A stretch of DNA of 64,000 nt. Origin: Wenyingzhuangia gilva (lineage in GTDB: Bacteria; Bacteroidota; Bacteroidia; Flavobacteriales; Flavobacteriaceae). A program made the translations under genes and the position numbers. Numbering within the stretch: position 1 is the first letter of the stretch; each line of letters begins with the position of its first letter. The notes below the pieces were generated by a model, which worked only from the letters and a program-made list of their open reading frames with translations, searched no databases and was not told the DNA's origin. Positions 10,280 to 17,963 of this stretch are shown one piece after another. Where the stretch lies: assembly GCF_030519655.1 (NCBI RefSeq), contig NZ_JAUMIT010000003.1, forward strand, positions 1 to 64,000. The letters run 5' to 3'.

Positions 10280-11587
10280 ATGGAAAACTCATTAAAAACA
10301 CCAGTTGTCCCAAAAAAAATGATCATCCCTTTTGTTTTAGTAACCTATTTGTTTGCTTTATGGGGATTTGCCAATGCAGTTACCGATCCGATGGTTCAAG
10401 CTTTTAAAAAAGTATTAGAGTTATCTAATTCTCAAGCCGCTTGGGTACAGATGGCTTTTTATGGAGGTTATTTTTGTATGGCTCTACCTGCAGCGATGTT
10501 TATGAGAAAATATTCTTATAAAGTAGGAATTTTAATAGGTTTAGGATTGTATGCTGTTGGGGCATTGTTATTTTATCCTGCAGCTATTACAGAACAATTT
10601 TGGTTTTTCTGTTTGGGTTTGTATGTATTAACTTTTGGTTTGGCTTTTTTAGAAACGGCAGCAAATCCTTATGCACTGGCTATGGGGCCAAAAGAAACGG
10701 CTACCCAACGTTTAAATTTAGCTCAAGCTTTTAATCCTTTAGGGTTGATAGCAGGTTTGTTTGTAGCACAACAATTTGTTTTAAAAAATTTAAAAAGTGA
10801 TGATATTGATAACTTTAGCGCTTTAGATGAAGCATCTAAAATTATAATTAAAACTTCAGATTTATTGGTGATAAGAAATCCTTATGTAATTTTAGGATTG
10901 GTATTAATTGGCGTTTTTGTATTGTTTGTGGTGAACAAAATGCCTCAATCTAAAGATGACGGATTGATGCCAAAAATAGGAGATACTTTTATGGCTTTAT
11001 CAAAAAACAAGAAGTATGTATTGGGAGTGTTAGCTCAAATTTTCCATATGGGATGTTTAATCATGTGTTGGACCTATATTTATCAATATTCAGAAGCGAT
11101 AGGGATTGACAGTGTTACGGCAGGATATTATCAAATGGCTGCTTTTGTGCTTTTTACCATTGGTAGGGCAGTAGGAACTTATTTGTTAAGGTTTGTAAGC
11201 TCAGGAAAACTATTGATGATTTTTGCGATTTTAGGAATTGCATTTGTGTCTGTTGTTATCTTAATTGAAGGAATAGTAGGTTTGTATAGTTTGGTAGGAG
11301 TGTCTTTTTGTATGTCATTAATGTTTCCAACCATTTATGGAATTGCTTTAGGAGGATTAACCGAAGAGCAATCAAAAGTAGGTTCCGCTGGATTGATTAT
11401 GGCTATTGTAGGAGGAGCGTTGATGCCAAAAATGCAGGGAATGATTATAGATTTAGGAGGTAATGGCGTTTCGGATATCAAAATTATGGGAGTATCAGAA
11501 GTGAGTTTTTCATTTATATTACCATTGCTATGTTTTGTTTATATTGCTTGGTATGGATTAAGAGTCAATAAACGATATGAAGTATAA
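10280..11587 (+). CDS. fucP: L-fucose:H+ symporter-type MFS permease (FucP-like)
   Basis: 435 residues, about 12 membrane helices. It has the hallmarks of the fucose:H+ symporter family: WGFANAVTDPMVQAF in helix 1 and FLETAANPYAL in helix 4, where the Glu matches the proton-coupling Glu of E. coli FucP. Some family members carry glucose, galactose or other hexoses, so the substrate is not certain. The 147-base gap from the HTCS gene and its own terminator suggest a separate transcript. Its place next to GH115 suggests import of a monosaccharide released in the periplasm. Confidence 0.82.
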   Translation: MENSLKTPVVPKKMIIPFVLVTYLFALWGFANAVTDPMVQAFKKVLELSNSQAAWVQMAFYGGYFCMALPAAMFMRKYSYKVGILIGLGLYAVGALLFYPAAITEQFWFFCLGLYVLTFGLAFLETAANPYALAMGPKETATQRLNLAQAFNPLGLIAGLFVAQQFVLKNLKSDDIDNFSALDEASKIIIKTSDLLVIRNPYVILGLVLIGVFVLFVVNKMPQSKDDGLMPKIGDTFMALSKNKKYVLGVLAQIFHMGCLIMCWTYIYQYSEAIGIDSVTAGYYQMAAFVLFTIGRAVGTYLLRFVSSGKLLMIFAILGIAFVSVVILIEGIVGLYSLVGVSFCMSLMFPTIYGIALGGLTEEQSKVGSAGLIMAIVGGALMPKMQGMIIDLGGNGVSDIKIMGVSEVSFSFILPLLCFVYIAWYGLRVNKRYEV

Positions 11588-11605
11588 ATCTAGAATTGTA
11601 TTGTA

Positions 11606-11638
11606 TAAAAAGCTCGTAAATATTTTACGAGCTTTTTA
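11606..11638 (+). terminator. Rho-independent terminator after fucP
   Basis: A perfect 10-bp stem (AGCTCGTAAA at 11611-11620 against TTTACGAGCT at 11624-11633) with a 3-base loop, flanked by A and T runs. It lies 19 bases after the fucP stop and closes the glycan cluster. Confidence 0.85.
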
Positions 11639-11728
11639 TATAATAGTTGTATTTTAAAATCAAAAAAAGATTTAAACCAAGTTTATAAAAAACAAAAAAC
11701 CACAACAAAAATGTTGTGGTTTTTAATG

Positions 11729-11765
11729 TGGTGCCTCCAGTCCCGAAGCATCGGGAGAACCAGGG
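11729..11765 (-). pseudogene. tRNA-Phe 3'-end fragment (unit 1)
   Basis: On the minus strand the sequence matches the acceptor 3' strand and outer T-arm of the tRNA-Phe gene at 12485-12557. The T-loop core is replaced by TCCCGATGCTTCGGGA, a 6-bp inverted repeat with a 4-base loop. The rest of the tRNA is missing. It lies at the end of the GIY-YIG gene of unit 1. Confidence 0.8.
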
Positions 11766-12047
11766 CTATTTCTTAGTTAGTATATCATTTAGGATAGATT
11801 TGTCGTCTATAATTTTTTGAATAAACTTTTTGCTTTTCATTCTTTTGATAAACCTTTCAAGATACATGGCGTTTTCTTTAGAGTTAGTTTGATATTCTAG
11901 AAGGACTTTCCAATCATCTGCTTTTGAAGTAAAACTTTGATAATATGTTTTATTCATATGTAGTGTTAATCTGTTAGTCATATTAGCTGTTTCACCAATA
12001 TAAAATTTATTTAGTTTTTTACTATAAAGAATATATAGGAAGTGCAT
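11766..12047 (-). CDS. Small GIY-YIG domain protein, copy 1
   Basis: 93 residues from the ATG at 12047. The frame is open further upstream, but that part is the tRNA terminator repeat, so this start is preferred. The single domain begins LYILYSKKLNKFYIG, a GIY-YIG variant with the Tyr and YIG elements, followed by a conserved Arg (TNRLTLH) and later a Glu (YLERFIKRMKSKK), as in small UvrC/YhbQ-like GIY-YIG proteins. It differs from copy 2 by a few residues, for example Met for Ile in the ETAN-TN segment. No promoter is obvious after the terminator hairpin. It may be a nuclease that drives movement of its 378-bp unit; that is inference. Confidence 0.8.
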   Translation of the reverse strand: MHFLYILYSKKLNKFYIGETANMTNRLTLHMNKTYYQSFTSKADDWKVLLEYQTNSKENAMYLERFIKRMKSKKFIQKIIDDKSILNDILTKK

Positions 12048-12106
12048 TTTATTTTCTAATATATAAAAAACAAAAAACCACAACAAAAATGTTGTGGTTT
12101 TTAATG

Positions 12107-12143
12107 TGGTGCCTCCAGTCCCGAAGCATCGGGAGAACCAGGG
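12107..12143 (-). pseudogene. tRNA-Phe 3'-end fragment (unit 2)
   Basis: Identical in structure to the fragment 378 bases to its left: tRNA-Phe acceptor strand and part of the T-arm, with the T-loop replaced by the palindrome TCCCGATGCTTCGGGA. It lies between the two GIY-YIG genes and is followed (minus strand) by another copy of the tRNA terminator hairpin. Confidence 0.8.
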
Positions 12144-12425
12144 CTATTTTTTAGTTAGTATATCATTTAGGATAGATTTGTCGTCTATAATTTTTTGAAT
12201 AAACTTTTTGCTTTTCATTCTTTTGATAAATCTTTCAAGATAGATGGCGTTTTCTTTAGAGTTAGTTTGATATTCTAGAAGGACTTTCCAATCATCTGCT
12301 TTTGAAGTAAAACTTTGATAATATGTTTTATTCATATGTAGTGTTAATCTGTTAGTTATATTAGCTGTTTCACCAATATAAAATTTATTTAGTTTTTTAC
12401 TATAAAGAATATATAGGAAGTGCAT
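12144..12425 (-). CDS. Small GIY-YIG domain protein, copy 2
   Basis: 93 residues from the ATG at 12425. An automatic start at 12542 would add 39 residues, but these are translated from the tRNA-Phe gene and its terminator and are not real. The protein is almost identical to copy 1: LYILY, YIG, the Arg in TNRLTLH and the Glu in LERFIKRM are all kept. Keeping the frame intact in both copies suggests selection or very recent duplication. It sits 26 bases after the tRNA terminator on the same strand, so read-through from the tRNA promoter is the only visible source of transcription. Confidence 0.82.
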   Translation of the reverse strand: MHFLYILYSKKLNKFYIGETANITNRLTLHMNKTYYQSFTSKADDWKVLLEYQTNSKENAIYLERFIKRMKSKKFIQKIIDDKSILNDILTKK

Positions 12426-12450
12426 TTTATTTTCTAATATATAAAAAACA

Positions 12451-12480
12451 AAAAACCACAACAAAAATGTTGTGGTTTTT
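12451..12480 (-). terminator. Terminator of tRNA-Phe
   Basis: A perfect 12-bp stem (AAAAACCACAAC / GTTGTGGTTTTT) with a 6-base loop, starting 4 bases after the tRNA 3' end on the minus strand. Exact copies occur 378 and 756 bases to the left within the tandem units. Confidence 0.85.
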
Positions 12481-12484
12481 AATG

Positions 12485-12557
12485 TGGTGCCTCCAGGAAT
12501 CGAACCAGGGACACAAGGATTTTCAGTCCTTTGCTCTACCAACTGAGCTAAGGCACC
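12485..12557 (-). tRNA. tRNA-Phe (anticodon GAA)
   Basis: 73 nt on the minus strand fold as a cloverleaf: acceptor GGTGCCT/AGGCACC with discriminator A, D-arm TAGCTCAGTTGGTAGAGCA, anticodon stem around CTGAAAA giving GAA, and T-loop TTCGATT. The CCA end is not encoded. The T-stem has a central T-T mismatch. Downstream lie its terminator and the GIY-YIG repeat units. Confidence 0.95.
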
Positions 12558-12772
12558 ATGCTTAACTTAGCGGTTGCAAATTTATACTTTTTTATAGATA
12601 AACAGTAGGTTTTTGCATAAAAAATAAACCTTTTTTTAAAATATTTTCTATGCTTTTCATTATGAGTATATTATGTTTTTTTCTTTGTTAAAATATATTT
12701 ACATCTCATATTTATTTTGGGTATCACGTAAGTTAAAGGTATTTTTACGTACTTATATAGAAATTATAAAAT

Positions 12773-13909
12773 ATGCGAATTGGTATTGTATGTTACCCTA
12801 CATTTGGAGGTAGTGGAGTCGTAGCTACTGAATTGGGAATGGTATTGGCTCAAAAAGGTTATGAAATACATTTTATTACCTATCACCCACCGGTGAGGCT
12901 AGATTTGATTTCTAGCGGAATTCACTTTCATCAAGTTCAAATAGAGGAATATTCTTTGTTCCATTACCAGCCATATGAATTGGCTTTGTCTAGTAAAATG
13001 GTGCAAATTGTAGAGAAACATGATTTAGAGTTGCTGCATGTACATTATGCAATTCCTCATGCATATGCAGCCTATATGGCCAAAAAAATGCTACAAGAAA
13101 AAGGAATTGATATTAGAGTGGTAACCACTTTACATGGAACAGATATCACTTTGGTGGGAAGTCACCCTAACTATAAAACAGCGGTAGAATTTAGTATCAA
13201 TCACTCTGATGTTGTGACTACCGTTTCTAATAGTTTAAGAGAAGATACTTACCGTTTGTTTGATATCAAAAAAGATATTGAAGTTGTTTATAATTTTATT
13301 GAACTTGAAAAATATGAAAATCATCCTTTAAAAGGAGCTGATTGTCAAAGAGGAAGTATTGCCACCGAAGAGGAGTTTATCCTTACTCACATTAGTAATT
13401 ACAGACCTGTAAAAAGAGCTAAAGATGTTGTGAGAATTTTTGCCAAAGTTTTAGAGGTAAAACCAGCAAAATTAATTTTGGTTGGCGAAGGTCCAGAAAT
13501 GGTTGATGTGAAACATTTGGCTAGAGAATTAGGGGTGTTTGATAAAATTGTTTTCTTAGGGAATAGCACAGAAGTAGATAAGATTTTATGTTATTCTGAT
13601 GTATTCTTATTACCATCAAGATCTGAGAGTTTTGGATTGGCTGCTTTAGAAGCCATGGCGGCTAGAACTCCAGTGATTTCTACGAATACAGGAGGTTTAC
13701 CAGAAGTTAATGTGCATGGAGTTACAGGGTTTTTAAGCAATGTAAAAGATGTTGATGATATGGCTAAAAATGCCTTAAAATTAATTGAAAGTAGAGAGGT
13801 ATTAAATGTATATAAACAAAATGCTTTAGAAAGAGCTAAAGAGTTTAGTATAGACAATGTATTGCCAAAATATGAGGCTATCTATAAAAGTTTGGTGCTT
13901 ACAGCCTGA
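12773..13909 (+). CDS. bshA: N-acetyl-alpha-D-glucosaminyl L-malate synthase BshA
   Basis: 378 residues, a family 4 GT-B glycosyltransferase. The N-terminus has the BshA signature RIGIVCYPTFGGSGVVATELG, the middle has LHGTDITLVG, and the C-terminal half has the donor-site motif (S)ESFGLAALEAMA with GGLPEV. BshA joins GlcNAc from UDP-GlcNAc to L-malate, the first step of bacillithiol synthesis in the cytoplasm. The last enzyme, BshC, is encoded at 60342-61946. No deacetylase BshB is in the window. The gene stands alone: a tRNA lies upstream on the other strand and a terminator follows at 13929. Confidence 0.95.
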   Translation: MRIGIVCYPTFGGSGVVATELGMVLAQKGYEIHFITYHPPVRLDLISSGIHFHQVQIEEYSLFHYQPYELALSSKMVQIVEKHDLELLHVHYAIPHAYAAYMAKKMLQEKGIDIRVVTTLHGTDITLVGSHPNYKTAVEFSINHSDVVTTVSNSLREDTYRLFDIKKDIEVVYNFIELEKYENHPLKGADCQRGSIATEEEFILTHISNYRPVKRAKDVVRIFAKVLEVKPAKLILVGEGPEMVDVKHLARELGVFDKIVFLGNSTEVDKILCYSDVFLLPSRSESFGLAALEAMAARTPVISTNTGGLPEVNVHGVTGFLSNVKDVDDMAKNALKLIESREVLNVYKQNALERAKEFSIDNVLPKYEAIYKSLVLTA

Positions 13910-13928
13910 TCATAAAACTTAATTACAT

Positions 13929-13965
13929 AAAAAAGTCTTCATATTTCTATGAAGACTTTTTTTAT
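13929..13965. terminator. Bidirectional terminator between bshA and a convergent gene
   Basis: Stem GTCTTCAT / ATGAAGAC with a 6-base loop, preceded by A7 and followed by T7, so it can act on both strands. It serves bshA (plus) and the membrane TPR-like gene that ends at 13983 (minus). Confidence 0.85.
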
Positions 13966-13982
13966 GTGATATATAGAGTGAT

Positions 13983-14498
13983 TTACATCCTTTTCATTTG
14001 ATCTTTCATCATTTTAATCTGATCAGTTAGCATTCCGTGTTTGTCTAACTTTTTAGCTTCGTTTAACAAGGTTGTTGCTTCTCTTTTTCTGCGTTTACTC
14101 ATGGCAATACCTGCTAAGTTTAATTTTGCCATGGCAATATCGTGACTCATACGCAGCCCAATTCCTAAAGCTTTTTTGAACAACTTTTCTGATTGAGTCA
14201 TGTTTTTTTGAGCTAATAAAATAGCTTGTAAATAGTAAAAATATGCTTGTTGAGAAGTAATTAAAGCCATTTCTGGTTTTTTAATTTTATCTAACCACTT
14301 AGCAGTTCCTTCCATATTTTGCTTTCTCATTTGTAAAAAAGCTAATAATAAAATTTCATTTTTGAAATATAAAAAGACAAAAATACCAGCTAACAATAGT
14401 AATAAAATACCATTACCTATATTTTCATCAATAAACTGTAATACAGCCAATACAGTAACTCCTACTGCTAAAACTAATTTTAAATACTTGTGAAACAT
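13983..14498 (-). CDS. Small membrane-anchored helical (TPR-like) protein
   Basis: 171 residues. Two membrane helices (about 8-24 and 29-46) are followed by roughly 120 helical residues with repeated Ala/Leu/Tyr spacing (AYFYYLQAILLAQ, AMAKLNLAGIAMSKRR) like two to three TPR hairpins. It resembles a DUF2892-type anchor with a short TPR domain, but I do not recognise a named family with certainty. It lies 65 bases downstream of ccsBA on the same strand and may share its transcript, which would hint at an assembly or scaffold role at the membrane. Confidence 0.6.
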   Translation of the reverse strand: MFHKYLKLVLAVGVTVLAVLQFIDENIGNGILLLLLAGIFVFLYFKNEILLLAFLQMRKQNMEGTAKWLDKIKKPEMALITSQQAYFYYLQAILLAQKNMTQSEKLFKKALGIGLRMSHDIAMAKLNLAGIAMSKRRKREATTLLNEAKKLDKHGMLTDQIKMMKDQMKRM

Positions 14499-14563
14499 AT
14501 GAATTGTTTGGTTTTATAAGATTCGCGAATTTACATTAATATTTGCGGAAATCAGAATGCTAT

Positions 14564-17500
14564 TTATTTTTTATAGTATTTTTTAAATTTTAGGAAGGCT
14601 AAAACTCCAAGTATAGCTACAATTATAACAGAATAATACACAAAACTAGGAGTGACAACTTGGTCACCACTTGCATAAGAATGTAATCCTGATAAGTAAA
14701 AATTCACTCCAAAATAAGTCATCATAATACTAGCAAAAGCATATACAGAAACAATATTAAAAGCAAATTTGCTTCTAAGACCAGGAACCAAACGCATGTG
14801 TAACACAAAAGCATAAATCATAATACTAATTAAAGCCCATGTTTCTTTAGGATCCCATCCCCAGTAACGTCCCCAACTTTCGTTAGCCCACATACCTCCT
14901 AAAAAGTTTCCTATGGTTAACATTACCAAACCAACTGTCATGCTCATTTCATTGATAATGGTTAATTCATCAATCTTAATTTTTAAAGATTTTTTGTTTT
15001 TGCTAGTGGTTAATATCATTAAGATTAACACAACTAATCCTAAAATCATACTTAAAGTAAAAGGACCATAACTAGCCACAATAATGGCTACGTGAATCAT
15101 TAACCAATAAGAATTTAATACTGGTTGTAGGTTGGCAATTTGTGGATCCATCCAGTTCCAGTGTGCTATCATTAAAATCATAGCAGCAACAAAAGCTGTT
15201 GCAGCAATGGTTAATGATGATTTTCTACCAAAAATTAATCCGAACAGCATGGTTGCCCATCCTACGTAAATAATAGATTCGTAAGCATCTGACCAAGGAG
15301 CGTGTCCGCTAATAAACCAACGAACTCCTAATCCTGCCGTTTGTAATATAAATAAGAAAACAACAATTCCTATAGCACCTTTAATTAAAGCTCTAACAAT
15401 TTTACCGTCTTTAAAAATTTGGAAAATAATTAACAAGAATAAAATAGTACTGATGTAAGTGTAGTAGGAAAACAACTTCTTAAAAATATCATATTTATTA
15501 TAAGTAATTTCATAATCTATTTTCTTTTGACTAGGATACACTTCAGCTCCGTATTTTTTCTGAAAGTTTTTAATTCCTCCTAAAATTTCATTGGCATCAG
15601 CATAATTTCCACTTTGTTTTGCTTGCCATAAAACTTGTTTGTAAGCAGGTAAAATTTGTTTTACAAAAACAGAATCAGTTCCTTTAAATCCGGCAGTTTC
15701 TAATTCTAGTTGAGAAACCCATTTGTTGTTTTCATCACCTATTTTAGGATAAATACGCAAAATACTTCCGCTAATAGCGGTGTATAACAAACCTACACGC
15801 TTGTCTATGTTGATGACATCTTTTTCAAAAGCACTTTTAATTTGACTTTTTTCAGCATCAGCCACATAGGATACCAATTTATAATTTCCACTAGGATCTA
15901 TAAAGTTTGATAAAGAGGCATATTTTGTTTTGACATCAATGCCTAAAACTTTTCTGATTTTTTCATCATTTCTTTCTAAATAAATCACAGGAGCATCAAA
16001 CCAAAGTCTAGGATTTTCTACAATAGATAGAAACACTTGATTGGCATCTAAGCCTTCATAAGTTTCACTTTTGCTTACTTTCCTTAACAATTCACTTGCA
16101 AAAGTATTGATAGGTTTCATACGACCTCCTGCATCTTGAATTACAATTTTACTAAATTCAAGTGCGTGTTCTGGTTTTACAGCATTTTTAACAATGGCCT
16201 CTTTTACCTTTTCGGGTGATAAAGTTTCCATTTGATGATCGTGTGCTTCTTCAGCAGCATGATTATGACCTTCGTGATTTTCTTCTTGTACTATTTCAGA
16301 AGCATGGTCGTGTCCTTCGTGATTGTGATCTTCATCTGTGTGTTGAGCAAAACTAAAAGTAGAAGTCAATCCTAAAATTAAAGCAATTACGGTCGTTTTA
16401 CTTTTTAATTTTCTAAGTTTTTGACCTAATTGACCAAAACGAGAATTTTTCATAAATAAAATCATCATCAATCCTGTGTATAACATAGAGTATCCAATGT
16501 AAGTAATGGTAGTTCCAATAGCATCGTGGTTTACAGATAATCTGGTTTCTTCTTTAGGACCAGACAAATCATAACTAGATTGGAAAAATTTATATCCTCT
16601 ATAATCTAAAATATGATTCATGAAAATTCTAAAATCAAAGGTGTTATTTTTTTCTTCATCAACAAGCGTTATTTCACTAGCATAAGAAGCAGCAGACTCA
16701 GAACCTGGATATTTTTCTAATTGAAAATCATTTAATTTTATAAAAAATGGAAGTTTTAAAATTCTAGAACCGTATGATAAATTAAAGTTTAGATCAGCCA
16801 AAGTAAAAGTTACAGGTTTGTTTGAGGTGTATTTTCCTCCTTTTACTTGAATTAAGGTCATTTTATCTTTAGAGGTAACTTTAAAAGTTAACAAAGCTTC
16901 TGGAAAAGCTTTTTTATCTTTTGCAGAAATTACTTTCATTTCTCCAGTAATTGGTTTTTCGGGCACTACAAAACTCAACCCTGCAATTTGATGTAAACTT
17001 AAATAGTTAAATTTTTCAGGAGTATTAGCGGTAACCGTTCCTTGAAATTGATCGGCCATTCGCATAAAAGATCCATCAGATTTAGATTCTAAATATAAGG
17101 TTCCATCTTTATCAGTAAAATTAATAGAAGCGTTTTCTGGATTTTCATATCCCACTAAAATTCCGTGAATATTCTCTAAAGTTCCCTTTTTAATATAATG
17201 ATCATGTCTAGAACCAGAACTAGATTCTACAAAATGTAAAAAAGTTTCTCCATTTTCAGATTTTGTAAATTCTGTTTTGGCATTTGGAATATAATCCGTT
17301 AATTCAAAATCAATGTCCTGACCTCTAAAATCTGTAGAAAAATGATAAGAAGCTTTTCCTTTTGCAGAAAGTAAAATAGGACTGTGTACGTATTTTTCTT
17401 CTTTAAAATTGTGAATATTTAAGTTAAGATAAGTGGTTTCGGAAAAGAATTCATTGGTTTTTTCTCCCTCTAAAATAGGCATTACCCCTTCATAACTTAC

Positions 17501-17791
17501 ATATCTTGTAACAGCAGCTCCAATAATAATTAGTAAGAAAGAAACATGGAATAATAAAATTCCCCATTTTTCTTTTTTGTGTAGTTTGTATTTAAAAATA
17601 TTTCCGAAAAAATTAATTACAAATAACAACATAATGGTTTCAAACCACCATGTGTTATATACCAAAGCTTTAGAGGTTTCTGTACCGTAATCATTTTCTA
17701 TAAAAGTTGCAATTCCCATAGTGGCTCCAAACAATAAGAATAGAATTGCCATTAGGCGAGTACTGTATAAAATATTCCAGATTTTTTTCAT
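14564..17791 (-). CDS. ccsBA: Fused cytochrome c biogenesis protein CcsBA (ResB-CcsA)
   Basis: About 1075 residues; the ATG at 17791 is preferred, with another ATG three codons upstream. Residues 1 to about 475 are ResB/CcsB-like: N-terminal membrane helices, a large periplasmic beta domain and another helix. Residues about 740-1075 are CcsA-like with several helices and the haem-handling WWD motif (WGRYWGWDPKETWAL near 975). The complex carries haem across the membrane and attaches it to apocytochrome c (system II). Unusual: between the halves lies a signal-peptide-like helix ending FSFAQ, followed by a His/Asp/Glu-rich stretch (about 484-523) with repeated HNHEGHDH-like units, which might bind metal or haem. 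Confidence 0.9.
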   Translation of the reverse strand: MKKIWNILYSTRLMAILFLLFGATMGIATFIENDYGTETSKALVYNTWWFETIMLLFVINFFGNIFKYKLHKKEKWGILLFHVSFLLIIIGAAVTRYVSYEGVMPILEGEKTNEFFSETTYLNLNIHNFKEEKYVHSPILLSAKGKASYHFSTDFRGQDIDFELTDYIPNAKTEFTKSENGETFLHFVESSSGSRHDHYIKKGTLENIHGILVGYENPENASINFTDKDGTLYLESKSDGSFMRMADQFQGTVTANTPEKFNYLSLHQIAGLSFVVPEKPITGEMKVISAKDKKAFPEALLTFKVTSKDKMTLIQVKGGKYTSNKPVTFTLADLNFNLSYGSRILKLPFFIKLNDFQLEKYPGSESAASYASEITLVDEEKNNTFDFRIFMNHILDYRGYKFFQSSYDLSGPKEETRLSVNHDAIGTTITYIGYSMLYTGLMMILFMKNSRFGQLGQKLRKLKSKTTVIALILGLTSTFSFAQHTDEDHNHEGHDHASEIVQEENHEGHNHAAEEAHDHQMETLSPEKVKEAIVKNAVKPEHALEFSKIVIQDAGGRMKPINTFASELLRKVSKSETYEGLDANQVFLSIVENPRLWFDAPVIYLERNDEKIRKVLGIDVKTKYASLSNFIDPSGNYKLVSYVADAEKSQIKSAFEKDVINIDKRVGLLYTAISGSILRIYPKIGDENNKWVSQLELETAGFKGTDSVFVKQILPAYKQVLWQAKQSGNYADANEILGGIKNFQKKYGAEVYPSQKKIDYEITYNKYDIFKKLFSYYTYISTILFLLIIFQIFKDGKIVRALIKGAIGIVVFLFILQTAGLGVRWFISGHAPWSDAYESIIYVGWATMLFGLIFGRKSSLTIAATAFVAAMILMIAHWNWMDPQIANLQPVLNSYWLMIHVAIIVASYGPFTLSMILGLVVLILMILTTSKNKKSLKIKIDELTIINEMSMTVGLVMLTIGNFLGGMWANESWGRYWGWDPKETWALISIMIYAFVLHMRLVPGLRSKFAFNIVSVYAFASIMMTYFGVNFYLSGLHSYASGDQVVTPSFVYYSVIIVAILGVLAFLKFKKYYKK

Positions 17792-17963
17792 GGGTAACAT
17801 TAAAATTTTAAGGTGCTAAATTACGTAAATAAACGTCAAAAACCTGTCAATATCAGTGCCAATCTAAGTTGTTTTTTGTTTTTAATAAAAGAAATAAATA
17901 AGAGATAGTATTTGATTTAATAGGCATTAATTTCTATTATTGCCGTAAACATATTTTTAATTT

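Larger units (their letters stand above)
11684..12496. repeat. Two tandem 378-bp units plus a partial third repeat at a tRNA-Phe gene
   Basis: Equivalent positions recur exactly 378 bases apart: unit 1 at 11684-12061 and unit 2 at 12062-12439. A partial third copy (57 bases, 12440-12496) is the terminator and 3' end of the real tRNA-Phe. Read on the minus strand, each unit holds a copy of the tRNA 3' end, the tRNA terminator hairpin and a GIY-YIG gene. The units differ at only a few bases, so the duplication is recent or homogenised. Two open reading frames are thus bounded by three copies of the tRNA end, as expected for an element inserted at a tRNA 3' end and then duplicated. Confidence 0.9.

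Noticed and set aside
10225-10407. 60-codon frame overlapping the start of fucP
   Set aside because: Out of frame with fucP, which has clear family motifs from its own start at 10280.
12426-12542. N-terminal extension of the GIY-YIG protein starting with VEQRTENP
   Set aside because: These codons are the tRNA-Phe gene and its terminator read in frame; the ATG at 12425 gives the conserved domain start.
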